A stretch of DNA of 64,000 nt from Fragum whitleyi. Lineage: Eukaryota; Mollusca; Bivalvia; Cardiida; Cardiidae. The position numbers and the translations under genes were made by a program. The DNA is taken from the NCBI GenBank assembly GCA_948146395.1, contig OX411543.1:24980526-25044525 (forward strand), in the 5' to 3' direction. Shown piece after piece: positions 34,801 to 46,055 of the stretch. The notes below the pieces were generated by a model. It saw nothing but the letters and a program-made list of their open reading frames with translations. It did no database searches and had not been told where the DNA came from. The stretch's first letter is position 1. Each line of letters begins with the position of its first letter.

Positions 34801-35689
34801 AAATAAACGGAAATCTAAAATTTAAGTTTTAAACATTTGTAGAAAGCCGATGTTGATTTTTCATTTATGTCAAAGAAACATTCTGTAATGTAAGTACCTC
34901 TCAGTCTTCTTTTGACTAAAGGTTTAATAAAACAATAAACAGGAAAAAACACATGCAGTAATTAAAAATTGCAAGCGTTTTTTCCTTTTCTTTTTATTTA
35001 AATTTTTGTCTGCAGTGTAGTGTTTTTTATTCTTGAATCTTGATCCTAATTTTTGATGTTTGACCTCATCATTGCCATTAAAAAGTTCCCTTTACCTAAA
35101 TATTGAAAGATCCGGGTGTTCTAAAATGGAAATAAAATGGAAAAACGTGTTGAGTATAACAATGATCTCTGGGTATATGTGTAAACTATTTTAAACTCAT
35201 AAACGGATAACAATATAGATAAGAGAAAATAATATAAAATATCCCCTCTTGTCCATTATTACGAGCACATCTACACAAAACCGTCGCCTTCAAAATGAGT
35301 CATGTACTGATTTCATTTTTATTCTTTAATTTGACATAGTTGATGGGTTTTCTTGTTGTTGTTGTTGTTGTTGGAAGGAGGGGCGTTAATTTGCCTTTAT
35401 TAATGTGATCCGTGAAAAATGAAAAATAAGCGAGAAGAGAAGAGGTAAAGAAAGGAGACAATAAAAACAAATGATACTTTAAATCGCGATTTTTTTATTT
35501 TTTATTTTTTCGAAAAAAAGCGCTCGTTTGGGACTGTTCATTTTGAAAATGAGTCATAAAGCCGTGATTTAAGATTCATTTATCATCGGAATGATGAGTC
35601 TTTCAGAGTTGGAATATTTTGAGAGAACTTAGATGTTATTTGTTTATAACTTGTTTGGTCTAAAACAATGCCTAATAACTCGGTCAATC
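34801..35689. other. Non-coding; GTT microsatellite
   Basis: Short GTT run at 35350-35373. No gene or recognised transposon. Confidence 0.5.
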
Positions 35690-36062
35690 AGAACACCAAT
35701 CGGACATCGTTCGGACTCTTTCGTATAGTGGAAAGTGCTTCGGGCGTAAGTGTGGTAATTTTCGGTCATTTTTAGGTACATGTAATTCGACTCACAAATT
35801 ACTTGAATGCTCTCCGATCGTCTGCAGAGATCTTTTTGGTATTTTTTAATTTTTTAACAAAGCGCAGTAAAACACTGCGGTATGTTTGAAATAATAAAAT
35901 GTCGAGTTTTTAAAATTTCGATGATTTTGTCTCGCCACGTTATCTTCAGTAATATTTGTGACGTCATATAAACCCACGTGCAAAATTACGCGCTTTCATG
36001 TCTGCACCTTTATCATTCCCGAGGTCTATTCCAAAGAATCGCCGAGGGTTCTCGATTGCAAG
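35690..36062 (-). repeat. R1 repeat, near-complete copy
   Basis: The reverse complement of 41925-42350 in order: TCAATCAGAACACCAATCGG, GTTCGGACTCTTTCG, GTAATTTTCGGTCATTTTTA, AAACACTGCGG, TGACGTCA (35959-35966), TTACGCGCTTTCATG, CATTCCCGAGGTCTATTCC and CGCCGAGGGTTCTCG. No ORF. Confidence 0.82.
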
Positions 36063-36841
36063 AACATGTTCCAAGCGCATTCTCTCACGCTTTTCTTTGG
36101 AATTCTTGTGCATTTACATATGCCAAGTATGAAGTGAATTTTGACGTCTTGGAACATTGTCGTTTTATCAAAGTATTACTTTTCTTACTTTCTTTTTAAA
36201 ATAATAATCTATAAATACTCTTTTATAAGATCCCTGCGAAAGGAAAAAAGTATCTTTAGTTTCCGTTGGTATGAAAAAAATATAGCCACTTTTCTGGATA
36301 ATTAAGATGATGTTTAAACCAAAAATGAAAGCAAAAAGCATTATCATTTACTCGTAATTGAATTAAGAAGCTGCGCAAAATATCACAAGAAGGATTGTTT
36401 TAAATTTTCTTTATTCTTGATTTGATTTAAAGAAAAAAAGAGCGTTCTGCATGTTGATTTGTAATTCATTATGAAACGTTAATGTGTGAGCGCCTTATTA
36501 AGCATTTTCATTTTTTAATCTTGCTTTTTATTATTTGACCTTAATAAAAAAAAACATTGGAAAAAAAACTTAATACAGTATGATATGAACATTAATGCTG
36601 TTTTGAAGCTGGAAAAGGTTTTCAGATTTTCCTTGTAAATCTTTACCTCGTACGACTCCTTGCTTCATGAATATTTGATTCCCGGCTTGTTGGTTTCGGT
36701 TAAATTTACTATGAGTAATTGTTGAAAAGACAGGGAAACAAAGCACCGGAAAAACTCAAAGATTACTTTATTCAATTGGGTAGGATTTTTTCTATTGTCT
36801 CCTTTTCTTATTGCTCATGTTGCATAAAGAAAAAATAAAGA
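36063..36841. other. Non-coding, no gene seen
   Basis: AT-rich, no supported ORF or repeat. Confidence 0.5.
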
Positions 36842-37074
36842 TGTGCGTGACATTTCCAACAATTTGAAACATGCGTGAGGTGCAAACACTGAGCAGTCTC
36901 CACAGTTCCACAGTACAATAGGAATATTGGCTGACTGTCTAAAGACACTTCTAGACCTGATCAAGTATCTACAAAGTGCAAAGCGCGTCTCTAGTCAGAC
37001 TGTGCATGTGTACAGGCTGACCAGAGTCTTTGCTTAGCACAAATTTCAAATTGTTGGATGTTCACGCACAGGCT
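36842..37074 (+). mobile_element. CYT element, copy 1
   Basis: About 233 bp with ends TGTGCGTGACATTTCCAACA and TTGTTGGATGTTCACGCACA, an inverted repeat of about 25 bp. The interior has a hairpin-prone GTCAGACTGTGCATGTG / ACAGGCTGACCAGAGTC. No ORF. Confidence 0.8.
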
Positions 37075-37424
37075 CAAATTTATGTGAGTGGCTTATATCC
37101 CTAAGTCTAAGTCTAAGTCATTGTCCCTTTTTTTCGGATTTTTCCTCTCTCTAGCGACTTCAGGTTTTTTTCAAGTGTCAAGGGTACGTATTAATAATTT
37201 CAATCTACATCCCAGCTCTAGAATAAAGCCGGGGACCAAAGGATCAAAAGGTAATTTCTGTAAAGAATTGTAAAGATTCGTTCGGTTTGAGTTCGTCTTT
37301 ATATTACAGAAAATCGTTACTGTAACGAAGTAAATGAAACGAATGATTAGAATTTGAAAGGATAGATTTATGTCTTAAATGGTAAGCAATCTCTACCAAT
37401 GTAAGAAGCCAGATGTATAAAACG
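37075..37424. other. Non-coding, no gene seen
   Basis: Spacer between two CYT elements; no supported feature. Confidence 0.45.
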
Positions 37425-37657
37425 AGCCTGTGCGTGACATTTCCAACAATTTCACATGTACACAATGTACAAACATTTAGTAGCCTAGAAAAGCACAGAA
37501 CACAAAAAATACATTTTGCTGAAAGTCTGAAAATGGATTTGGTCTTTATCTAACTATAGTACATAGTTAAGACTCTGGTTAGACTGCGGGAGCAGAGGCT
37601 GACCAGAATCTTTGCTTTGCACACATATGAAATTGTTGGAAATGTCACGCAAAGGCT
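37425..37657 (+). mobile_element. CYT element, copy 2
   Basis: Ends AGCCTGTGCGTGACATTTCC and GGAAATGTCACGCAAAGGCT. Interior GGTTAGACTGCGGGAGCAG / AGGCTGACCAGAATC. Same orientation as copy 1, about 350 bp apart. Confidence 0.82.
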
Positions 37658-37899
37658 CAAATCATCTTTTTGATTCAGATACATATGTGAGTCAGCGAAC
37701 GTGATAATTTAGGATAGTTATTGGGAAATAAAAAATTGATCGTTTTTAAAAAAGTAGTTATATTTTCTTTGAATTGTATTTATAAACATTGATTATTTTC
37801 ATCAATTTATGTTCTTATCTTTTAGCATCTAATTTAGGTACCAATTTATCACCATACAATAAGCAAGATTGAATTTTAAATAATTTAGGTTCAGCCCTG

Positions 37900-38013
37900 A
37901 GTTGTCAGTCCTGTTAGCGAACGACTGAGAACTGTACCCAACATTGCACGTGAGTATGCGTTAAGCTTGGCAACATTTCTCAAACGTTTCGAAAGGTTTT
38001 CATCTTGAACACA
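37900..38013. mobile_element. FB-1, decayed copy
   Basis: GCCCTGAGTTGTCAG, CTGTACCCAACATTGCACG and TTTTCATCTTGAACACAG keep the FB-1 order. It is directly followed by a second, fresher copy. Confidence 0.45.
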
Positions 38014-38107
38014 GACCTGCGATCAGGATCACAAAACGGTGCAAAATTGTTTGCAAGTTATATTGGAAAACTGTTTGCACTGTTTTGTGATCCTGAACGC
38101 AGGGTTT
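38014..38107. mobile_element. FB-1 foldback, internally deleted copy
   Basis: CCTGCGATCAGGATCACAAA left, TTTGTGATCCTGAACGCAGG right, arms pairing through CGGTGCAAA. The GC-rich centre is lost, leaving about 94 bp. Confidence 0.82.
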
Positions 38108-38189
38108 GTCTGTTCAATGTAAAAGCAAAGATCAGAATGTTTTGATATCCATATTTAAAAAATGAAGTGTATATAATTATGGAACCACA

Positions 38190-38335
<146 letters not shown>

Positions 38336-39083
38336 TCTTTCATTTATTCATCTATCGCGAAAATTTCTGGCAAACGCCAAAATTAAATTCGAAAACCCGA
38401 TTTTTACATGCCTAGATTCCTTCGGAATTCAGCTAATTGCAAAACAAATTTTCCCTCATTTGTTAAACGTCATGAAAATTAGGGTGCTGGCGATTTTCTT
38501 GTCCATATGATTTGTAAGTTACCGCAGACCTAGAAAATTCCTTCACTCGTCGTATTCAGTGTTACACTACCAAAACCGTACTTATAAGCCGAAAATATGA
38601 TATTTCTATATGAATCTGGTGTCAAAAAGAGGCGGACATTAAAAGAAAATGTACTATTTTTCATATGATAATAATAATAATAATGCGTTTAAAGGTTCGA
38701 AGAAGAAAAAAGAAATTACTATGTATGTATCTTTTAATCTTTGTAATCATAATCTACGATTCCTAATTTAAATTATTTTTATATAATTCATAATTTTCAA
38801 TGCTAAGTGGTAGTTTTGCACGCATAGTTATTATTTTGAACGTATAATATATTCTTGTTATAATTATTGTTATGATTATTATCCTTATTATCAGTTATAG
38901 TAATAGTATTAGTATTAATGTTAGTATTGTGACGATTTTGTTATCTTAGAATATTTATCATTTCCTACTCTTCATTCATTTTTCGAACAATACGAATACT
39001 GAGACCCAAATATATTTCATTCCCGCTTGTTAGCTTTTCGAGTGACCAGTGTTTTAATTCATAAACGTTAAATTCGCTTTATT
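38336..39083. other. Non-coding, simple ATT-rich spacer
   Basis: Small AAT and ATT runs (for example 38667-38685 and 38865-38900). No gene. Confidence 0.5.
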
Positions 39084-39659
<576 letters not shown>

Positions 39660-39712
39660 TATTTCGACCTTATCTATCTGCGCAATCGGCGCAGATAGAT
39701 AAGGTCGAAATG
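39660..39712. repeat. Perfect hairpin, 23-bp arms
   Basis: ATTTCGACCTTATCTATCTG plus CGC at 39661-39683 is mirrored exactly at 39689-39711 around a 5-nt loop. TTATATCTATCTCAGAAATG about 20 bp downstream echoes the stem. No element ends identified. Confidence 0.85.
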
Positions 39713-40532
39713 TTTCAATTTCTGATTATATCTATCTCAGAAATGATCTATTACATTAAACATTAAACATCCATATTTATTACCGTTTAGGGTTTTTTTT
39801 TCTGTTGTTGTTTGTTTCTTTCTCGTTTTTTTTAAGTTGCATCCTCTTTAATATGCCATCGGCAAACGATTTCAATTTGATTTTTTTTTTTACCAATGCA
39901 AAATTTCGGAAAAACGGGAAATGGGTTACTCCGTCGAAAGAAGTTTTGTAAACGTGTAAGCGAAAATAAGAAAATAATAATACGTAAATTATAGGACCAT
40001 GAAACAATGTCCGAAAAATATGTTTCTCAATATATTTTCTTCACGTTTAAATCAAAACGGGTGCATCTTTAAAGAAATTGTTTATTCGATATGCAATTAA
40101 TATTACAGTATGTTTCCAAAGTATATGAGATGGACAATTTTATTATTATATAAGCCTATTTGAAGAATGACAAGTTAACCAACGGGGAAATTTTCAATTA
40201 ATATCACACATTTCAAATGCATGTTACGTGTAATATGCACGAGTATACGTGTTTGGGTTTTTCTTATTCGTTTTCTTTTTTATTCTTATTTCAGAAAAAA
40301 TTTCAGTTGAGTCATTCAAGACTCGGCCATTCTGATTGGCATAAAAAATGGTTTCATTCCTGAATAAAACTAATTTTGAGTACGCAACTATTCTATAAGC
40401 TTGCACATGAAATACTTAGATCCACAAGAAATAAATCTCATAATGAAGAAACTTTAACATGTTCGCTTCAAATTAATAAAATACAAGGTAAGAAAATGTT
40501 GTGTTTTTTTTTTTATTTTTTTTATTTCTAAC
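39713..40532. other. Non-coding, no gene seen
   Basis: Short lysine- or phenylalanine-rich chance frames only. Confidence 0.5.
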
Positions 40533-40629
40533 TGTATGAAAAACAAAAAACCTATCACAATTACGTATGAACCCGCTTCGCGTATTCATACAATGTGATA
40601 GGGTTTTTGTTACTTTACTTTATGAAATC
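40533..40629. mobile_element. GTATGAAA hairpin element, copy 2
   Basis: TGTATGAAAAAC start, arms AAAAACCTATCACA and TGTGATAGGGTTTTTG, inner arms TACGTATGAACCC / GTATTCATACA around GCTTCGC. The hairpin core is 40546-40611. Confidence 0.72.
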
Positions 40630-41604
40630 TTAAAAAAAAAAACACTCCCTCTTCGTGTTTTAAAAACAAAGTGCTTACAAGAGTAAAGAGAAAGTGACAC
40701 TCTCATAGACTTGAAAAGATCAAAGGAAAAGCATTTGGGTAATTAAAAGAGTCATTTGATGAAAATATAATTCTGTGGAAACATTCATTGAAAAAAACGA
40801 AACAAAACAAAAAGAACAAGTTGATCGTGTAAATAAGGACAGAAAATAAATTTCCGAAGTCCGAAACAAGTTTCTATATAGTAAATCCAAAATTTTAAGT
40901 TCTTTAAGTTGATGCACATGGTACACACTCAGTCACCCTGATAATTATAATGCACAGAAATCCCGAAATTCACAAAAAATAATACACATGATACAACGTA
41001 TCCTAAATCCTTGTAAATTTCTAAGTACAAATCCATAATATCAAGTTAATAAAAGAAAAGTTAAAAAAATCTAAAAACTTTTTATTACTTTCAAGCACTA
41101 GCTAATCCCAGAAAATTCCTCCGCAGATAGCAGAAAAGACCGCTTCACTTTACTGAGAATACGGAACACTCTCTCTGATCGAAAATTTCTTGCGCAGAAA
41201 ATAGTAATGGCTTAAAATTGCCAGCGACAAGGCGGCATTATAAGCAATTTGGCCATTTAGCCGAGAAATATGCTATAATTCAATAAATGAAGACTGGGCC
41301 AATTTTCGTCGCCTTGTTCGACAAAGACATTTGGAGCGTAGTGTAGCAAATCAAGTGAAAGCGGGGGTAAATCGAACGGGATTTTGTCGCGTGCACGTGC
41401 CATCGGCTATTGGAGTGCGGTCCTTAATGTTCAATAATGTCGGACTATCGGAAAGAGTAAAATACCCTTCACTTTAGCATATTCAAGTATGACTATTGCC
41501 TTGTAAAATGTCAACTAAACTGCTCATATGAATATTTGAAATATTGATAAAATAAAAAAACAAAAACAACAATAACAACGACATATACATATATCTAAAT
41601 GTAA
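40630..41604. other. Non-coding, no gene seen
   Basis: No supported ORF or repeat. The stretch at 41220-41450 is somewhat less AT-rich but without a recognisable feature. Confidence 0.45.
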
Positions 41605-41770
41605 TTAGAGGTAGTGGAATTTTAACAGTTCTGCGATATTTTGGAACTCGTGATCTTTCACAGAGTTGACCGAGGTTTCCTCATGAAAATACTAAGGAAA
41701 CCTCGGTTAACACTGTTAAAGTTCATTACTTCCAAAACCTTGCAGAACTTTTACGGATCCACTATCTTAA
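41605..41770. mobile_element. FB-2 foldback copy 3
   Basis: TTAGAGGTAGTGGAATTTT, ACAGTTCTGCGATATTTTGG, TGACCGAGGTTTCCTCATG and its inverse, ending CTTTTACGGATCCACTATC. The same palindrome as 6721-6895 with an extra few bases at the centre. Confidence 0.82.
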
Positions 41771-41924
41771 AACGACGAACAGTATTTTCACAGCATATTT
41801 CCTTATCTAAACTTGGTCCTTGGCCGTCCCGTCCATTTAAAAACTATTAAAAAGGAAAAATTGGTCCATCAAAGGTCAACCATAAGTCGCTTTCCGAAAT
41901 CAGTCATATAGGAAGATAATCGGG

Positions 41925-42350
41925 AACCCTCGGCGACTCTACGGAATAGACCTCGGGAATAATACGGGCGCTGCCATGAAAGCGCGTCATTTCGCACGCG
42001 GGTTTATATGACGTCACAAACGTCAACGATCCCGCAAAGGATGACGTTGCATAAAACAAAATCAACGAAAGAATAAAAGTGGGCATATTATAACTTGATA
42101 ACAAAACGCAGTGTTTGACTGCGTTTTGTTTTCAAATTATAATATACCCAAAAGTTCTCCATAGACGATCGGAAAGAATTTAAAATATGTTTTTTTCTTC
42201 AAGCGTATTAAATAACCGAAGTAACACCTGAAGCCGAATTACCTAAAAAATGACCAAAAATTACTACACTTACGTCCGAGGTACTTTCCAGTTTACGGAA
42301 AAGTCCGAGCGATGTTCCGAATGATAGGAAGATAGATTGGTCACATTCTG
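41925..42350 (+). repeat. R1 repeat, fullest copy
   Basis: About 425 bp. Ordered landmarks: ACCCTCGGCGACTCTACGG, GACCTCGGGAATAATACGG, AAAGCGCGTCATTTCGCACG, TGACGTCA (42009-42016), AAAACGCAGTGTTTGACTGC (a short hairpin), AATGACC and AAAAATTACTACAC, CGTCCGAGGTACTTTCC, TTTACGGAAAAGTCCGAGC and CTGAACACCACTCGGCC. No ORF. I could not define terminal repeats. Confidence 0.8.
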
Positions 42351-43021
42351 AACACCACTCGGCCAATCTCACGATTAACCTTTGACTGGGTTACTGCCCC
42401 TAGATCTATCGATACTAGAGACAGATATTTTACAAATTTTCGTAAGGTCATGTGACCCGGTAGTGACGTCATTTGATCAACGTTAAACGGAAGCTAGAAA
42501 TTCGTAAAGCGTTTGGTGGTGGATTTGCAACATGCAGTTGATCGATAATCACGATGAATGCGGCGAAAAACAGCAAATAATCAGTGATTTTTTGTTTTTC
42601 TTTCGAATGTTTATCTCGTTAAGAACATATTTATATAAGCAACAGAATTTAGTTCTTCCATGTTAAACAATGCCGCCAAATTTCAACAGATATTGACATG
42701 CATTATGGGACAATTCTTACGCTTTGTAATAACTTACTTGTCGTGAAAACTACACAGCCAATCAGATTGCCAGAAAATTTATACACTACCCGTTGTCTCT
42801 TACAGACATCGAGGTACCAGTTCAGATTAACCTCAGATATACATAGATGGACTATTTTCAAAAATTACGGGAAAACCTTGGAAAAACTCAATGACGTCAA
42901 TTAAAATGGCGTTAGCCCTCAAAACTGTGAGTGAAACATTCGACGTCGTCAACGCTACTCATTTAAGTCGCTGACGTGAAACCATCGTTTCCTAATATAA
43001 ATATCTTTAGATTCTTAAAAA
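42351..43021. other. Non-coding, two CRE palindromes
   Basis: TGACGTCA at 42464-42471 and 42892-42899 outside a recognised repeat. Short frames show no domain. Confidence 0.45.
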
Positions 43022-43083
43022 CGACTGAAAAATCTTAATTTTTGAGAATGATTCGTCATTCTCAAAAATTAGGATTTTCAGCC
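43022..43083. repeat. Near-perfect hairpin, 29-bp arms
   Basis: CTGAAAAATCTTAATTTTTG and AGAATGA are mirrored by TCATTCTCAAAAATTAGG and ATTTTCAG with one or two mismatches around a TTCG loop. Confidence 0.82.
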
Positions 43084-43185
43084 GTTATTTACTGTAAAAG
43101 ATATAAATCTACAGTGCTAGTTTTCTTACACTGTTTACTCCTAACAAAATGCACGATTTTGTTACATACCAATCCGCCTTACATA

Positions 43186-43250
43186 CATCCGAGGTCTGTT
43201 GCAGTTTACGGAAATGGCCGAGAGATGATCCGAATGAGATTGGTCATTGT
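43186..43250 (+). repeat. R1 distal fragment
   Basis: CATCCGAGGTCTGTTGCAG, TTTACGGAAATGGCCGAG and ATGATCCGAATGAGATTGG match the last part of R1. Confidence 0.6.
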
Positions 43251-43332
43251 AGTTTCAGATTTTTTCTCAAAAGCGCAAAGTTTCGACCCTGGTCAGCCTG
43301 CTCAGTCGGGCCGAAAATTTGCGCACTAATCA

Positions 43333-43467
43333 ACCCTTCGTTCAGGATGACAAAACAGTGCAAACTGTTTGACAATTTTTCCCCGCTTTGCACACAAGTT
43401 CGAGTGCAAAGCGGAATATAATTTGCAAACACTTTGGACCGATTTATTATCCTGAACGAACGGCTGG
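43333..43467. mobile_element. FB-1 foldback copy
   Basis: ACCCTTCGTTCAGGATGACA left, CCCCGCTTTGCACACAAG centre, TTATTATCCTGAACGAACGG right. About 135 bp with long pairing arms. Confidence 0.87.
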
Positions 43468-43846
43468 TGGTCTACGGGGCACATATTAAGAAAAGACTTC
43501 TTAAACTATTGTTTAAATATGATTTCTTTAAATGAGTTTGTTTTAAGATTCTTGCAAAGACTTTTTAACTAAAGGTGTCTTTTCATTACAACATTGAATT
43601 TGTATATGGACATAGAAACAGACATTGTAGAAGAAAAGCAGGATTGAAAAACAAGATTGTTCATAATTTAAATAGAAAAATAGTATAATCATGAAGAAAA
43701 TAATATCTTATTCTGATGTGTTTGACTATTAATATATTAAACAAAAAATAAAAAAAGTGGTGATCACTAGCTTTGACCTTTTATAATAAACTGAATTATA
43801 TATATATATATATATAAAGAGGGAGGGTAGCAATTAGAACTCCTGT
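43468..43846. other. Non-coding; TA microsatellite
   Basis: A TA dinucleotide run of about 20 bp at 43797-43816. No gene. Confidence 0.55.
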
Positions 43847-43979
43847 TCTGCATTCATGACTACAAAACGGCGCAAACATTTATGCAAATTATATCCCGCT
43901 TTGCACGTGTACTTGCGTTCAAAGCGGGGTATAATTTGCAAACAGTTCGTACCATTTTGTCATCCTAAACGCAGGGCTG
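43847..43979. mobile_element. FB-1 foldback copy
   Basis: CTGCATTCATGACTACAAAA left, TATCCCGCTTTGCACGTG / GTTCAAAGCGGGGTATAA arms, TTGTCATCCTAAACGCAGGG right. Confidence 0.87.
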
Positions 43980-44654
43980 TTTATCAGTCAGTATTTTATG
44001 TTTCCTATCATGCCATCTTACACGTGTCTGATGCGGGCGTTCTTGAAATGCAAAATATGTCTGGTAAACCGCCTAAAACGCTTGATTGGTTACAAGCAGT
44101 CAATAATTTCACATCTGTCGGTCCGAATTTTTCCGCGAATATAATAGATACAAATGACCATCCTTGTCCGACCAGACATCCGAAATTTATCAGATACAAT
44201 TGTCCCTTTTCCGGCTGATTACCGCCACCATTATTCAAACCTAATCGTCATTACCGGAAGTTCTTTTCACAGCGCCAACACCTGTTCCGCGCGGATGAAT
44301 ACACCGATAACGATTTTTCCCGATTCGTTCGCGCCGTAAATTGACTCGGTGTTTGGGTAGCTTTATTGCGGCTCTTGTACGGTATCACTAAAGCAAATAT
44401 TATTCATTATAGATTAAATAATCGCATTCATGGAGTCTGCTACATGCGATGGTCATATTGACTGGATAACAATGGATTATAAATGAGATTCAATCAGCTA
44501 GTTTTATACGAGGAGATTTCACCGGATTATAGCAGGATGTCCCAATAGATACTTCTTTTCAATAGCACCGCGTCATGAACAATGTCTCCATAAAATACCT
44601 CCTTTCATTTCTTCTGTAATACACATCGTATATTTTGTTCCACCAAATATTTAT
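43980..44654. other. Non-coding, less AT-rich unique stretch
   Basis: 44010-44350 is visibly less AT-rich than its surroundings and matches no repeat in the window. Open frames on both strands are short and show no domain, so I leave it unassigned. Confidence 0.4.
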
Positions 44655-44830
44655 GCAAGCGCGTTGTTTCGCACAAGGGTAAAATGACGTCAAAGGCATT
44701 AACGTTCCTGCTAAAATTGACGTATTATATAGTATAGAAAAAACAACGAAAAATGAAATCTGGGCATAATATGATTCGATAACCACACCGTACAACCGGT
44801 TGCGGTGATGACGGGTGAGAGTCAACGATG
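44655..44830 (+). repeat. R1 repeat, diverged proximal part
   Basis: GCAAGCGCGTTGTTTCGCAC, TGACGTCA (44685-44692), AAATTGACGTATTATATAG and GGGCATAATATGATTCGATA keep R1 order. The 146-codon frame crossing it on the minus strand is not a gene. Confidence 0.55.
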
Positions 44831-45761
44831 ACAGCATCGGAACATTATGCCGAGGAGACGGTAGGTCAAATAAATTTATTCGTGTAAATAAACGAATGAA
44901 GCTTTGGTATTCTAAAGCAGTTAAATGATCGTGTAAGTGTTCAGCGCTTCTATAGAATAAATCTTTTCTCATATACCTCCCAAATAAGGCCAAAATCATT
45001 GATTATCTCGAAGGTTTCCCATGAAAAGTTACGAAATTAGACTTTATGCTCTCATATTTCGCCTATCTCTCAATACATGCTATTTTAACTTGTGCACAGC
45101 TGAAGTCTAATCATCCGCCGATATTTCTTGCAAATTTGAAGCTATAATTCAATGAAATAAACACACAGCGGGTCCCCAAAGACGACATGTAGTAAGAAAA
45201 ATGTTGCCTCTGTAGACAGTCGGAATTTCACGGGGTTGACGTAGATGACAGAACTGAATTATTTGTGATTGCCGATGTCGACAGACCCATATTCAGATTC
45301 TCGCATAAAAATGATCATTTTTGGTGTCGTATTTTTCAATAACACACCAAAACAATTTAGAGCGACATACATGCTGACATTCATGTCCACTATTTTTCAA
45401 ATGATGTGTCATATCGAAAAATAATTCAAGCGATTTAATGTAGGATTTCAAATACTCACAAACCAAAAAAAAAAAAAACCAGCTGTGATCAGACTGAATA
45501 TCCCGTATACGTTTTTTACTTGTAAATTCAGTGACTTAGTATACATTCGACGAGTCAAAAAGCATTTCCATCGGAAAACATTGTTGGCCTGTCTTTCATT
45601 ATCTTTCGTTAACTTTCGATAATGTCCACGAGTTCACAAGAATGATTTTTATTTTAGATAAAATAAAATCTTGCTAACATAGCCAGGGATCGAAAAGGAG
45701 GATTATGAAAAATGAAAAATCTATCCGTTACTTTTCTAAAAAAAAAAACAAAAAAACATAA
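44831..45761. other. Non-coding, no gene seen
   Basis: No supported ORF or repeat up to the LINE tail. Confidence 0.5.
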
Positions 45762-45797
45762 TACAATGACAATGACAATGACAATGACAATGACAAT
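45762..45797 (-). repeat. LINE 3' tail, six TTGTCA units
   Basis: ACAATG repeated six times on the plus strand, equal to TTGTCA-type units at the 3' end of the LINE. An A-rich tract (45739-45756) lies just beyond. Simple-repeat tails instead of poly-A are known in the CR1/L2/Jockey group and probably serve in reverse transcriptase recognition. Confidence 0.85.
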
Positions 45798-46055
45798 ATT
45801 TTATTTGAAGTAATTAAGGTCTCTGGCCCATAATACAATACAATATATGTAGGCAGCCATATGCAATACAGTTTAAGTCCATTAACAAAACCTTTTTGTT
45901 TATAATAGTTAAAAGAGCCATTGAGTATGTACATTTCAAAATGATAAGCATACTTCAAAAAGCGATCGGTGATACAAGCCATATATTGGGAGACCCATAG
46001 TATGATAATTCTACTGATAAGACAGTTTAATTATCAAATGTATATAAAAAGATTG

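Noticed and set aside
43856..44238. Overlapping ORFs on both strands near an FB-1 copy
   Set aside because: The plus frame begins within FB-1; no recognisable motif on either strand.
44559..44999. 146-codon open frame, one of the longest outside the LINE
   Set aside because: It crosses a diverged R1 repeat antisense, has no recognisable domain and reads as chance coding.
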